Shown here piece by piece: positions 31,186-40,101 of a DNA stretch of 64,000 nt. The notes under the pieces were generated by a model. The model had not been told where the DNA came from and ran no database searches. It saw only the letters and a program-made list of their open reading frames with translations. Position numbers and translations under genes: made by a program. This stretch comes from Actinoplanes oblitus (lineage in GTDB: Bacteria > Actinomycetota > Actinomycetes > Mycobacteriales > Micromonosporaceae): the NCBI RefSeq assembly GCF_030252345.1, contig NZ_CP126980.1, forward strand, positions 8,813,501-8,877,500, read 5' to 3'. Each line of letters begins with the position of its first letter. Position 1 is the first letter of the stretch.

Positions 31186-33096
31186 ATGGATGCGCGGCTG
31201 GAAGCCCTGGCCACCGCACACGGGGTGGCCACCTGGTACGAGAACTACCAGCGCCGGCGTACCGAGGTGTCCCCGGAGTCGGTGATCGGCGTGCTGGGGC
31301 TGCTCGGCGTGGACGCCACCGGCGGGCCGGCCGAGCCACCGGCCCCCGCCCCGGACCAGCCCGGGACCATCGTGCTGCGCGAGGGACAGAGCCGTGACCT
31401 GCCCGCCCCGGCCGAGCTGACGCTGGAGGACGGCACCACCCGTACGGTCGCCAGGCTGGAGAATCTGCCGCTGGGCTGGCACCGGCTCGGCGACGCCACC
31501 ACCGTGGTCGTGGTGCCGGTGGAGCTGCCGAAAGCGCCGGTGACCTGGGGCTGGATGCTGCAGCTCTACGCCCTGCACTCGGCCGAGTCGTGGGGCATCG
31601 GCGACCTCGGCGACCTGCGGACCTTCGTGGCCGGGTGCGGGGACGCCGGGCTGGTGCTGCTCAACCCGCTGCACGCGATCACGCCGGTGCCGCCGGTCCC
31701 GGCCTCGCCGTACTCACCGTCCAGCCGGCGCTTCGCCAACCCGATCTACCTGCGGATCTCCGACACTGTGGAGTATCAGCGCGCGGACGAGTCGGTACGC
31801 CGCCGGGTCGACGCGCTCAAGCCGGCGACCGGGGAACTGATCGACTACACGGCGGTCTGGTCCGCCAAGCTGGCCGCCCTCGAACTGCTGTGGCCGCTCG
31901 CCGAGCCGGTCGACCTGGCGGCCGACCCGGGCCTGACCGACTTCGCCAGGTTCTGCGCGCTGGCCGAGATCCACGGACCGGACTGGCAGAAGTGGCCCGC
32001 CGAGCTGCGCCACCCGGACTCCCCGCGGGTCCGGGAGTTCCGCAGCGACCGGATCGCCTTCCACGTCTGGATCCAGCGCCTGGTCGAGCGCCAGCTGGAG
32101 CAGGCCCGGGAGGCGGCCGCCGGGATGCCGGTCGGCATCGTGCACGACCTCGCGGTCGGCATCGACCCGTCCGGCGCCGACGGCTGGCTGCTGCAGGACT
32201 CGCTCGCGCCGGGCGTCTCGGCGGGCGCCCCGCCGGACGCGTTCAACCAGCTCGGCCAGGACTGGGGACTGGCCGCCTGGCGCCCGGACCGGCTGATCGC
32301 CACCGGGTACGCGGCCTACCGCGACATGCTGCGCCGGATCTTCCGGCACGCCGGCGGCCTGCGGGTGGACCACGTCGCCGGACTGTGGCGGCTCTGGTGG
32401 GTGCCGCCGGGCATGGGCCCGGCCGAGGGCACCTATGTGCACTACGACCCGGAGGCGATGCTCGGCATCCTGGCCCTGGAGGCGCGGCGGGCCGGCGCCG
32501 TGGTGATCGGCGAGGACCTGGGCACCGTGCTGCCGGAGATGACCGAGACCCTGGAACGCATGAACATGCTCGGCTCGTCGGTGCTGTGGTTCGTCCGGGA
32601 CTGGGACACCGGCGAGTTCCGCCCCGCCGCCGACTACCGCCGCAACGCGCTGGCCAGCATCTCCACCCACGACCTGCCGACCGCCGCCGGCTTTTTGGCC
32701 GGCGAGCAGGTCGAGGTACGCGCCGAGCTGGGCCAGCTGGCCGGCACGGTGGAGGAGGAGCGGGCCACCTGGCAGGCGGACAAGGCGGCGCTGCTGGCGC
32801 TGCTGCGCGCCGAGGGACTGCTCGACTCCGAGCGGACCGAGGACGTCGTCGTGGCGATGCACGAGTTCCTGGCCCGCACCCCGTGCCGGCTGGTCACCGC
32901 CTCGCTGTACGACGTGCTGCTGGAGAAGCGCCAGCCGAACCTGCCGGGCACCTTCGACGAGTACCCGAACTGGCGGATCCCGCTCGGTCCCGACCTGGCC
33001 GGCATTCTCGATGACCCGCTGTTCCGCAAGGTTGCCGGAATTCTGGGTAAGCGGAACAGCGAAGTGGACGAACCAGCGAAGGGATCCGCACGATGA
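31186..33096 (+). CDS. malQ: 4-alpha-glucanotransferase (amylomaltase, GH77)
   Basis: Disproportionates malto-oligosaccharides in glycogen and maltose metabolism. 636 residues; an N-terminal extension of about 120 residues precedes the catalytic barrel, as in actinobacterial MalQ. Catalytic blocks are GGLRVDHVAGLWRLWW (nucleophile Asp), VVIGEDLGTVLPEM (acid/base Glu) and ISTHDLPTAAGF. GGGAGG precedes ATG at 31,186. The stop overlaps the start of a small antitoxin-like gene by four bases. Confidence 0.95.
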   Translation: MDARLEALATAHGVATWYENYQRRRTEVSPESVIGVLGLLGVDATGGPAEPPAPAPDQPGTIVLREGQSRDLPAPAELTLEDGTTRTVARLENLPLGWHRLGDATTVVVVPVELPKAPVTWGWMLQLYALHSAESWGIGDLGDLRTFVAGCGDAGLVLLNPLHAITPVPPVPASPYSPSSRRFANPIYLRISDTVEYQRADESVRRRVDALKPATGELIDYTAVWSAKLAALELLWPLAEPVDLAADPGLTDFARFCALAEIHGPDWQKWPAELRHPDSPRVREFRSDRIAFHVWIQRLVERQLEQAREAAAGMPVGIVHDLAVGIDPSGADGWLLQDSLAPGVSAGAPPDAFNQLGQDWGLAAWRPDRLIATGYAAYRDMLRRIFRHAGGLRVDHVAGLWRLWWVPPGMGPAEGTYVHYDPEAMLGILALEARRAGAVVIGEDLGTVLPEMTETLERMNMLGSSVLWFVRDWDTGEFRPAADYRRNALASISTHDLPTAAGFLAGEQVEVRAELGQLAGTVEEERATWQADKAALLALLRAEGLLDSERTEDVVVAMHEFLARTPCRLVTASLYDVLLEKRQPNLPGTFDEYPNWRIPLGPDLAGILDDPLFRKVAGILGKRNSEVDEPAKGSAR

Positions 33097-33272
33097 GCTT
33101 CCTCGACAAGGCCAAGGACTTCGCCGACGAGCACGACAAGCAGGTGGACCAGGGCCTGGAGAAGGCCGGCGAGCAGGTGGACCAGCGCACCGGCAACAAG
33201 TACTCCGACCAGGTCGACCGTGGTGTCGACGAGGCGCAGAAGCGGACCGGGGCCGGCGACACCCAGCCCTGA
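33093..33272 (+). CDS. MT0933-type antitoxin-like small protein
   Basis: 59 residues, charged and helical: FLDKAKDFADEHDKQVDQ, then EKAGEQVDQRTGNKYSDQ and VDRGVDEAQKRTG. This heptad-like arrangement matches the MT0933/Rv0909 antitoxin family (PF14013), as I recall it. ATG overlaps the malQ stop (ATGA). No toxin gene is next to it, so here it may be a solitary stress protein. Many actinobacteria have orphan copies. Confidence 0.75.
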   Translation: MSFLDKAKDFADEHDKQVDQGLEKAGEQVDQRTGNKYSDQVDRGVDEAQKRTGAGDTQP

Positions 33273-33332
33273 GCGGCGGTTCGCGGGCCGGGCGGTCGTC
33301 ACCACGCGGCCCGGCCCGTCCGGTCAGCCCCC

Positions 33333-33540
33333 GGCTGGGCGTGACGGTGGTATCCGGGGTGCTGACACCACCACCAGCGCCAGCCCGAGGTCGCGGCTGG
33401 GCGTGACGGTGGTATCCGGGGTGCTGACACCACCGCGAGCACCAGCCCGAGGTCGCGGCTGGGCGAGACGGTGGTATCCGGGGTGCTGACACCACCACCA
33501 GCGCCAGCCCGAGATTCCGGCTGGGCGGGACGGTGGCATC
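33333..33540. repeat. 62-bp tandem repeat array (3.3 copies)
   Basis: Units start with ggctgggc at 33,333, 33,395, 33,457 and 33,519, exactly 62 bp apart, and are over 90% alike by eye. Core text gacggtggtatccggggtgc with accaccaccagc forms a ggtggt/accacc dyad. Related to the 63-bp array at 3822. The spacers between units are not variable, so it is not a CRISPR. Confidence 0.85.
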
Positions 33541-33545
33541 CTCGT

Positions 33546-33920
33546 TCAGACGTTGAGCGGCTCCGGCGGCGGGTCGTCGTCGAGGGCGTACAGCATCGGA
33601 TGCAGCGGCAGGTACGTGTCCGGCTGACGGCACGACGCCGGCGGCAGCAGCGACGACCGGTGCTCCGGGTGCTCGTGGCAGTGCCGCATCGCCCGCAGGA
33701 TCGCGTCCGGGTGGTGCCGACCGCCGCCGTACTCGCCGCAGCTCTCGCAGTCCCACCGCCAGAACGGCAGGCCCTCCTCCGAGGTGTGCCGGCGGATCCG
33801 CAGCGGCGGCCCGGCGCGATGCCGGGCCGCGTTCAGGATCGCCGGCATCTCCCGGGCCGGCGGTGGGCCGGGCGGGCGGCGCTGCCCCCCGATGAGCTCG
33901 GCCAACACGTTGCTGGTCAC
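33546..33920 (-). CDS. Hypothetical protein with Cys/His cluster
   Basis: 124 residues. Residues about 60-100 hold WRWDCESCGEYGGGRHHPD and MRHCHEHPEH, a Cys/His arrangement that could bind zinc. The remainder is Pro-rich. GTG at 33,920 has GGAGG five bases upstream. No family recognised; similar proteins appear restricted to close relatives, in my judgement. Confidence 0.6.
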   Translation of the reverse strand: MTSNVLAELIGGQRRPPGPPPAREMPAILNAARHRAGPPLRIRRHTSEEGLPFWRWDCESCGEYGGGRHHPDAILRAMRHCHEHPEHRSSLLPPASCRQPDTYLPLHPMLYALDDDPPPEPLNV

Positions 33921-34005
33921 CGTCACCTCCGTACGTCGGATGTCGGTGACAGTGTGAAACAGCGGCCTTGCGCTCGATGTGGGTTTTGTGAAATAACGAC
34001 CGGTT

Positions 34006-35262
34006 CTAGCGAGCGGTGACCAGGCCGAGCGCGGACGCCGCGACGCCCGGGAAGACGGTTGCCAGGTCACCGACCCCGCACCGGGCGCGCAGGATCTCGC
34101 CGATCACCGCGCGGTAGTCGGTGGTCACCGCCAGGTCACCGTCCCGCAGCTGGCCGGCGGCCAGCCCGGGCCAGCTCCCGTAGACCTGACCGCCGCGCAC
34201 CCCGCCACCGAGCACGAACATCGCGTTGCCGTACCCGTGGTCGAGCCCGCCCGACCCGTTCTGGGTCACCCGCCTGCCGAACTCGCTGATCGTGATCAGG
34301 GTCACCCGGCGCAGCCCGTCGGTCCCGAGGTCGGTGGCGAACGCGGCGATCGCGGCGGCCAGCTTGGCCAGCTGGTCGTGCATCCGCCGGCCGGGCGCCG
34401 CGATGCCCAGGTTCTCGTGCATGTCCCAGTCGCCGGAGTCGACGGTGGCGGTCATCAGGCGCGAGTCCGCCTTGATCAGCCGGGCCACGTCGCGCAACGC
34501 CCGGCCCAGCTCGGTGTCCGGGTAGACGGCGCCACCGGCCGGGGTGTAGCCGGCCGCCCGCAGCGCCCGCCCCCGGTCGAGCGCGCCGGTCAGCTGCCCG
34601 GCGGTCCGGGCCAGCGCCGGTGGCGCGTCCCGGTACAGCGCCGCCATCGTGGCCGCCACCGGCTTCGCCGCGTCGTCCCCGGTCAGCGCGAGCCCGTCGA
34701 TCGAGGTGAGGCTCAGGCTGGGCGCCGGGCCGGCGAGCACCCGGGCCGGCCGGGCGGTGCCCATCGCTATCGCGTCGAACGGGTCGTTCGCGCCGAACGA
34801 GCCGAGCATCCGGCTCAGCCAGCCGGTGCGCAGCGAGGTGCCGGGCGCGGCCCGTTCCAGCTCCTCCATCGCGGAGAAGTGCGACCGGTTCGGGGCCGGC
34901 TGCCCGACCGCGTGCACCGCGGCCAGCCGGCCGGACGTCCAGTACGGCAGCAACGGCGCCAGCGCCGGGTGCAGCCCGAAGAACGTCCCGCCGCCGATCA
35001 GCTGCGACTTCGGCACCGCGATCGTCGGCCGGGCGGCGTAGTAGGCCGGGTCACCGGCGGGCACCACGGCGGACAGCCCGTCGAACCCGCCGCGCAGCGA
35101 GAGCAGGACCAGCACGTCGCCGTCGTAGGCCGGGTCGGCCGCGTACGCGAGCCTGGTGTCGAGCAGCGAGCCGGCCAGCCCGGCGAGCGCACCCGCCCTC
35201 AGCACCGACCGTCGGGACAGCCGGTTGTCGTCGCAGCAGGTCACCGCTCGCATGGTCCTCAT
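34006..35262 (-). CDS. Tat-exported DUF1501 protein
   Basis: 418 residues. The N-terminus has a twin-arginine signal (LSRRSVLRAGALAGLAGSLL). The body has DUF1501 (sulfatase-like fold) signatures: VLVLLSLRGGFDGLSAVVP, APNRSHFSAMEELE and DSGDWDMHENL, with ISEFGRRVTQNGSGGLDHG near the C-terminus. Proteins of this type are exported and paired with DUF1800 proteins; their substrate is unknown. Its start overlaps the DUF1800 stop (ATGA). Confidence 0.88.
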   Translation of the reverse strand: MRTMRAVTCCDDNRLSRRSVLRAGALAGLAGSLLDTRLAYAADPAYDGDVLVLLSLRGGFDGLSAVVPAGDPAYYAARPTIAVPKSQLIGGGTFFGLHPALAPLLPYWTSGRLAAVHAVGQPAPNRSHFSAMEELERAAPGTSLRTGWLSRMLGSFGANDPFDAIAMGTARPARVLAGPAPSLSLTSIDGLALTGDDAAKPVAATMAALYRDAPPALARTAGQLTGALDRGRALRAAGYTPAGGAVYPDTELGRALRDVARLIKADSRLMTATVDSGDWDMHENLGIAAPGRRMHDQLAKLAAAIAAFATDLGTDGLRRVTLITISEFGRRVTQNGSGGLDHGYGNAMFVLGGGVRGGQVYGSWPGLAAGQLRDGDLAVTTDYRAVIGEILRARCGVGDLATVFPGVAASALGLVTAR

Positions 35263-36893
35263 CTCAGCGCGAAGTTCGGCGAATTCAGCAGCATCGCCAT
35301 CAGGTACGGGTAGGTCCAGCCAACCGCGGGATCGTTGGACTTCAGTTGCGACGCCGGTGTCTTGCCGTAGAAAGCGGCCAGCGCCGCCGTCTGGGCCGGT
35401 CCGAGCCGGACCCCGAGCAGCCGCTCGGCGGTCGCGTCGATCAGCGCGCCGTAGCCGGCCGGCCGGCCGCCGATCATCCCGGTCAGCAGGTCAGCCGGCC
35501 TGACCAGGTCGGCCGGCCAGGTCCCGGCGGCGATCGACAGGTGGAAGTTCCACCGGACCAGCAGCCCGGACGGCGACGCCCAGGCGGCGGCCACGTCCGG
35601 ATAGCCGTTCGGCGGCCCCCAGTTCATCGGCGCCTGCCCGGCGTTGCGGGCCATCCAGTAGAGGCTCTCGAAGGTCTTGGTCCCGCTGGGCGGCGGGCCG
35701 TAGCCGAGGATCCGGACGGTGGCCGCCAGGTCCTCCAGCGGCGTCCGGGTCTTGGCGCCGGCCGAGGCGGCGAACTCCACCGAGGTGAACAGCGCGCGCA
35801 GCACCGGGACGATCGCCGACCGGTTGTCCAGGTAGACCTTGACCAGCTTGGTGACCAGGCCGGCCGGCGGCTCGTCGGCGACGAACCGGACGCACAGCTT
35901 GGTGGCGATCCGGCGGGCTGTCGACGGGTGCAGGGCCAGGTGGTCGAGCAGGGCCAGGGCGGCCGCCTCGCCACCGGTGGTGGTCGCGTTGTCGTGGGTG
36001 AAGCCGAGGATCCGGACCGGGCCGGTCACGTGGTTGGCCGCGTCGTACCGGTACGCCCCCGTCGCGTTGTCCACGGTCAGCCCGGTGAGCAGCTTCGCCG
36101 CGTCCTTGACGTCGGACTCGGTGTACTCCAGCCCGACCGTGTGCAGCTCCAGCAGCTCCCGGCCGTAGTTCTCGTTGGGCGCCAGCCGGGTGGAGAACCG
36201 GTTGTCCAGGTAGGTGAGCATCGCCGGGTGCCGGGCCGAGGCCTTGAGCAGGCCGGCGAAGGTGCCCAGGGCGTGCTCGCGGATCACCGTGCGGTCGTAG
36301 TCGGTACGGCTGTCCCAGACGTCGCCGAACGGGCAGGTCACGTTGAGGTGGTTGGCCCAGAAGTCGACCATCACCTCGGCGAGCTGCCGCTCGCTCCAGA
36401 TCGCCCGGGCCGCTGCGGCGAAGCTGAGCTGCCACATCGGGGTCCAGTCGTACTGTTTGAGCTGGCCGGCGGCCACCCGGGCGCGGATCTCGGCGATGCT
36501 CAGGCCGCTCAGCGGCAGACGGGCGAGCAACTCGTCGGCCACCGGGTCGGCGATCGAGGCCGGGTTCAGCTGCCGGTCCAGCCAGGCGTCGGCGCCCAGC
36601 CGGCGGATCTCGGCGATCGAGGCCGGGCTGGGGCCGTAGGTGGCCCGGCGCAGCAGGTGCAGCAGCGGGTCGGCGGGCAGCAGGCCGGCCGCCGGGTCGG
36701 TCGCCGGCTCCTCGACGAACTCGACGCCGGGCTCGACAGCGGGGTGGAACTTGGTGTCGGCGCGGGCGGGCGTTCCGGTGGCGAGCACGGCGGCGGCACC
36801 GGCCGCGGCCGCGCCGCCGATCGCGGTCCGCCGGCTCAGGGTCTGCTCGAATACCGTCACGGGGAAGAGGTCGGAAGTTTCCCGCGCCACCAT
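35259..36893 (-). CDS. Tat-exported DUF1800 protein
   Basis: 544 residues. It has a twin-arginine motif (LSRRTAIGG) in a signal of about 45 residues. DUF1800 features are LLHLLRRATYGPSPASI, MVDFWANHLNV, YGRELLELHTVGLEYTE and NWGPPNGYPDVAAAWASPSGLLVRW split over the C-terminal half. Function unknown; this family is nearly always co-transcribed with DUF1501, as here. Confidence 0.9.
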   Translation of the reverse strand: MVARETSDLFPVTVFEQTLSRRTAIGGAAAAGAAAVLATGTPARADTKFHPAVEPGVEFVEEPATDPAAGLLPADPLLHLLRRATYGPSPASIAEIRRLGADAWLDRQLNPASIADPVADELLARLPLSGLSIAEIRARVAAGQLKQYDWTPMWQLSFAAAARAIWSERQLAEVMVDFWANHLNVTCPFGDVWDSRTDYDRTVIREHALGTFAGLLKASARHPAMLTYLDNRFSTRLAPNENYGRELLELHTVGLEYTESDVKDAAKLLTGLTVDNATGAYRYDAANHVTGPVRILGFTHDNATTTGGEAAALALLDHLALHPSTARRIATKLCVRFVADEPPAGLVTKLVKVYLDNRSAIVPVLRALFTSVEFAASAGAKTRTPLEDLAATVRILGYGPPPSGTKTFESLYWMARNAGQAPMNWGPPNGYPDVAAAWASPSGLLVRWNFHLSIAAGTWPADLVRPADLLTGMIGGRPAGYGALIDATAERLLGVRLGPAQTAALAAFYGKTPASQLKSNDPAVGWTYPYLMAMLLNSPNFALR

Positions 36894-36930
36894 CGGCTTC
36901 CCGCCGCGGTGCTACCGATTCGCTCCCGGC

Positions 36931-36936
36931 GACAAT
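36931..36936 (+). promoter_or_regulatory. Putative -10 box of spermidine-synthase-like gene
   Basis: GACAAT lies six bases before the ATG at 36,943, with no ribosome-binding site; fits leaderless initiation. Confidence 0.35.
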
Positions 36937-36942
36937 GGTCGG

Positions 36943-37794
36943 ATGGCACAGCGCAGGGCGTCACGACGACGGGTGGAGACGGTCGCCTCGGGCGTCGCCG
37001 AACTGGTTCCGGACCCGGACCGGGACACCGCCTTCACGCTGCTGCTGGACGGCGCCCCGCAGTCACACGTGGATCTGGCCGACCCGACATACCTGCAGTT
37101 CGAGTACGTCCGGCGGATCGCCGCCGCGATCGACCTGGTGGCCCCGGCCGGCCGGCCGCTGCGCACGCTGCACCTGGGCGGTGGTGCGCTGACCCTGCCG
37201 CGCTACCTGGCGGCCACCCGGCCCGGCTCGGCGCAGCGGGTGGTGGAGATCGACGGTCCGCTGGTCGAGCTGGTCCGCCGGGAGCTCCCACTTCCGGAGC
37301 GGGCGAACATCCGGGTCCGGGTGGGCGACGCGCGCGAGGCCGTGACCGGCATGCGCGACGCCGGGTACGACGTGGTCGTGCTGGACGTCTTCGCCGGCGC
37401 CCGCACCCCGGCGCACCTGGCCTCCGTCGAGTTCGCCGCGCAGGTGGCCCGGGTGCTGGCCCCGGACGGCTGGCTGGTCGCCAACGTCGCCGACGGCCCG
37501 CCGCTGCGGCACGCCCGCGCCCAGGTCGCCACGATCCGCGCGGTGCTGCCCGAGGCCTGCCTGGTCGCCGACGCCGCCGTGCTGCGCGGCCGGCGGTTCG
37601 GCAACGTGGTGGTGCTCGCCGGGCGGACCCCGCCGCCGGTGGCCGAGCTGACCCGGCGGGCGGCCGGCGACTGGTTCCCGGGACGGGTAGAGACGGACCT
37701 CGATCGGTTCGCGGCCGGCGCGACCCCCGTGCCGGATGTCTCCGCGGTGGCCTCCCCGCTGCCACCGGCTACCCTTTTCGGTAACCGAAAGTAG
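36943..37794 (+). CDS. Spermidine-synthase-fold (fused-type) methyltransferase-like protein
   Basis: 283 residues with a Rossmann fold. TLHLGGGALTLPRYLAAT is motif I, VVEIDGPLVELVR the acidic strand 2, and DVVVLDVFAG the strand 4 acid (D in place of the polyamine-site Asp pattern). This subgroup is common in actinobacteria next to unrelated genes and may not make polyamines. No spermidine-specific signature is complete. It is divergent from the DUF1800 gene. Confidence 0.75.
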   Translation: MAQRRASRRRVETVASGVAELVPDPDRDTAFTLLLDGAPQSHVDLADPTYLQFEYVRRIAAAIDLVAPAGRPLRTLHLGGGALTLPRYLAATRPGSAQRVVEIDGPLVELVRRELPLPERANIRVRVGDAREAVTGMRDAGYDVVVLDVFAGARTPAHLASVEFAAQVARVLAPDGWLVANVADGPPLRHARAQVATIRAVLPEACLVADAAVLRGRRFGNVVVLAGRTPPPVAELTRRAAGDWFPGRVETDLDRFAAGATPVPDVSAVASPLPPATLFGNRK

Positions 37795-37953
37795 TGGTTT
37801 AATCGGCCGAAGGTGCATCGGTAATCACTGTCCGGTGTCATTTTCGGAAGTCCCGGTGTGATTCACGTCGGGTCACTGGCGACCCCTGGTAGGAGAAGGC
37901 TGTAATCGTTTCGGCCGCGTTTACCGACCGCGGCGTGAACAGGGAAGGCAACC

Positions 37954-38880
37954 ATGTTCCACCAGCACTTCCTGTCCGCACCGGGCACCGACCTCGGACC
38001 GCTGGACAGCGGCGAGCGGGTCTTGTGGCACGGCCGCTGCGCCGTCGCCGAGTACGCGTTCGACGAGGCCTCGTCGCTGCCGCGGTGGACCCTGCCGGAG
38101 GGCGCCGAGGTCCTGGTCACCGACCGCCGCGTTCGCTATACGTATGCTGACGAAAGCACGCTCAGTAGTGGTGAGCTGTTCTGGTTGTGGCCACAGCACC
38201 TGCGCGTGCAGCCGGGCAACCGGGACGTCGGCCGGAACGCCACCGTCACCCAGATCCAGCTGGTCTGCAACGGCCCGGAGGGCAGCTACCCGGCCCTGGT
38301 CTTCGCCGGCGGCGACCTGGCCACCGTCGGCGACGCCGACCGCCTGGCCAACGTGCTGCGCCAGGCGATCGCCCGGTTCCGGGTGGAGAACGCCACCGAG
38401 ATCGGGGTGGCGCCGGCCCACGCGCGGATGCTGTCCCGGCAGGTGATCGGCCCGGAGTTCACCAACTACCAGGGCGGTGAGGGGCAGACCGTGACGCTGC
38501 TCGGCGCGGTCCCGGTGCCCGCCCCGGAGCCGGCGGAGCCGATCTACGCCGAGGCCTCCTACGACGAGCCGGCTTACGACGAGCCCGTCTACCAGGAGCC
38601 GGGCTACCCCGAGCCGGTGCACGCGGAGATGCCGACGTCGGGCCCGCGCGCCTACGCGGACCGGCCCGGCCGGGACGCCGACGCTGAGCGTGCTGAGCAG
38701 GCGCTGCGCGCCGAGCGGGACTCCCGGTACGCGGAGCCGGACCTGGCCTCGCGCGCCTCCAGCTTGGCCGCCCGGGTGGCCAGCCTGGTCTCCGGCGGCG
38801 GTGACGACCGGTCCATCGGCCAGTTCACCAACCTGTCCGCGTACCTCGCCCCGGCGGAGGAGCAGCAGTCACGCCGCTGA
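37954..38880 (+). CDS. Hypothetical protein with acidic Tyr-Glu-Pro repeats
   Basis: 308 residues. Residues 1-185 look like a folded domain (VLVTDRRVRYTYADE is similar to PH-like/bPH strands). Residues about 195-235 form a low-complexity block of E-P-x-Y repeats such as YDEPAYDEPVYQEPGY. The rest is charged and helical. No known family. ATG at 37,954 is fairly well placed. It overlaps the facing TerC gene by 12 bases at its 3' end. Confidence 0.7.
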   Translation: MFHQHFLSAPGTDLGPLDSGERVLWHGRCAVAEYAFDEASSLPRWTLPEGAEVLVTDRRVRYTYADESTLSSGELFWLWPQHLRVQPGNRDVGRNATVTQIQLVCNGPEGSYPALVFAGGDLATVGDADRLANVLRQAIARFRVENATEIGVAPAHARMLSRQVIGPEFTNYQGGEGQTVTLLGAVPVPAPEPAEPIYAEASYDEPAYDEPVYQEPGYPEPVHAEMPTSGPRAYADRPGRDADAERAEQALRAERDSRYAEPDLASRASSLAARVASLVSGGGDDRSIGQFTNLSAYLAPAEEQQSRR

Positions 38881-40092
38881 TCGCTCCGGCCGCACGAAAC
38901 AGCGGCCGGCCGCGACCCGCTCGGCGTGCACCCGGTGCGCCCGGTCCAGCAGCTCCCGCAGGTCGGTGTGCCGCTGGACCCGGTCCTGGTACCGCTCCGG
39001 CAACCCGTTGAGGTGCGTCTCGTCGTCGAGCAGCTGGTGGTAGAGCTCGTCGCAATACTCCGGGTCGGTCTCCACGTCGAGGAACTCGGTGGCCCGGCGC
39101 CGGGCACCCGCCACATAGGCCCGGGCCCGGCCTTTCGGGCTGAGCACCGACACCACGACGGTGAGCAGCAGCACCCCGACGATGATCCCCAGGGAGGCCA
39201 GGGTCGGGATCTCGGTGACCCCGATCGGCTCGCCGCCGTTGATGAACGGCACGTTGTTCTGGTGCATGGCGTGCAGCACCAGCTTGACGCCGATCAGGGC
39301 GAGGACCGCGGCCAGGCCGTAGGAGAGGTAGACCAGCCGGTCCAGCAGGCCGTCGATCAGGAAGTACAGCTGCCGGAGGCCGAGCAGCGAGAACGCGGTG
39401 GCGGTGAAGACCAGGTAGACGTTCTGGGTGAGGCCGAAGATGGCCGGGATCGAGTCCAGCGCGAACAGGATGTCGGTGCCGCCGATCGCCACCATGACCA
39501 GCAGCATCGGGGTCAGCACCCGCTTGCCGTCGCGATAGGTGACCAGCTTGTCCCCGTCGTAGGTGTCCGAGGTGCGCAGCACCCGGCGGGCCAGCCGGAT
39601 CACGAGGTTGTCCGGGGCCTCGTCGCCCTCGTCGCCGTGGCCGCGCACCAGGTTGCCGGCGGTGATCAGCAGGATCGCCCCGAACAGGTAGAAGATCCAG
39701 GCGAACGAATTGATCAGCGCGGCGCCCAGGAAGATGAACGCGGTCCGGGCCACCAGCGACACCGCGATCCCGACCAGCAGCACCTTCTGCTGGTCGGCGC
39801 GAGGCACCTTGAAGCTGCCGAGCAACAGCAGGAAGACGAAGAGGTTGTCGACCGAGAGCGCCTCCTCGGTGACGTAACCGGCGAAGTACTCGGTGCCCAT
39901 CGTGGACCCGCCGAACATCCAGACCCCGGCGCCGAACAGGATCGCGAACGACACGTAGATCGTGGTCCACAGTGCCGCCTCGCGCAGCCGCGGCACGTGC
40001 GCCCGCCGGACGTGGACGAAGAAGTCGAAGAGCAGCAGACCGACGATGCCCAGAACGGTCAGCAGCCACACCACACCGGACACATCCCGCAT
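38869..40092 (-). CDS. TerC-family integral membrane protein (Alx-like metal exporter)
   Basis: 407 residues with about nine membrane helices. TerC marks are EEALSVDNLFVFLLLLGSFK, RTAFIFLGAALI, and GGTDILFALDSIPAIFGLT with the acidic metal-binding residues (D/E-S-V-D-N and D-S-I-P). Relatives transport manganese or support tellurite resistance; the ion here is not known. A C-terminal cytosolic tail of about 75 residues is hydrophilic. Confidence 0.9.
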   Translation of the reverse strand: MRDVSGVVWLLTVLGIVGLLLFDFFVHVRRAHVPRLREAALWTTIYVSFAILFGAGVWMFGGSTMGTEYFAGYVTEEALSVDNLFVFLLLLGSFKVPRADQQKVLLVGIAVSLVARTAFIFLGAALINSFAWIFYLFGAILLITAGNLVRGHGDEGDEAPDNLVIRLARRVLRTSDTYDGDKLVTYRDGKRVLTPMLLVMVAIGGTDILFALDSIPAIFGLTQNVYLVFTATAFSLLGLRQLYFLIDGLLDRLVYLSYGLAAVLALIGVKLVLHAMHQNNVPFINGGEPIGVTEIPTLASLGIIVGVLLLTVVVSVLSPKGRARAYVAGARRRATEFLDVETDPEYCDELYHQLLDDETHLNGLPERYQDRVQRHTDLRELLDRAHRVHAERVAAGRCFVRPERSAA

Positions 40093-40101
40093 CGGTCCAG
40101 C

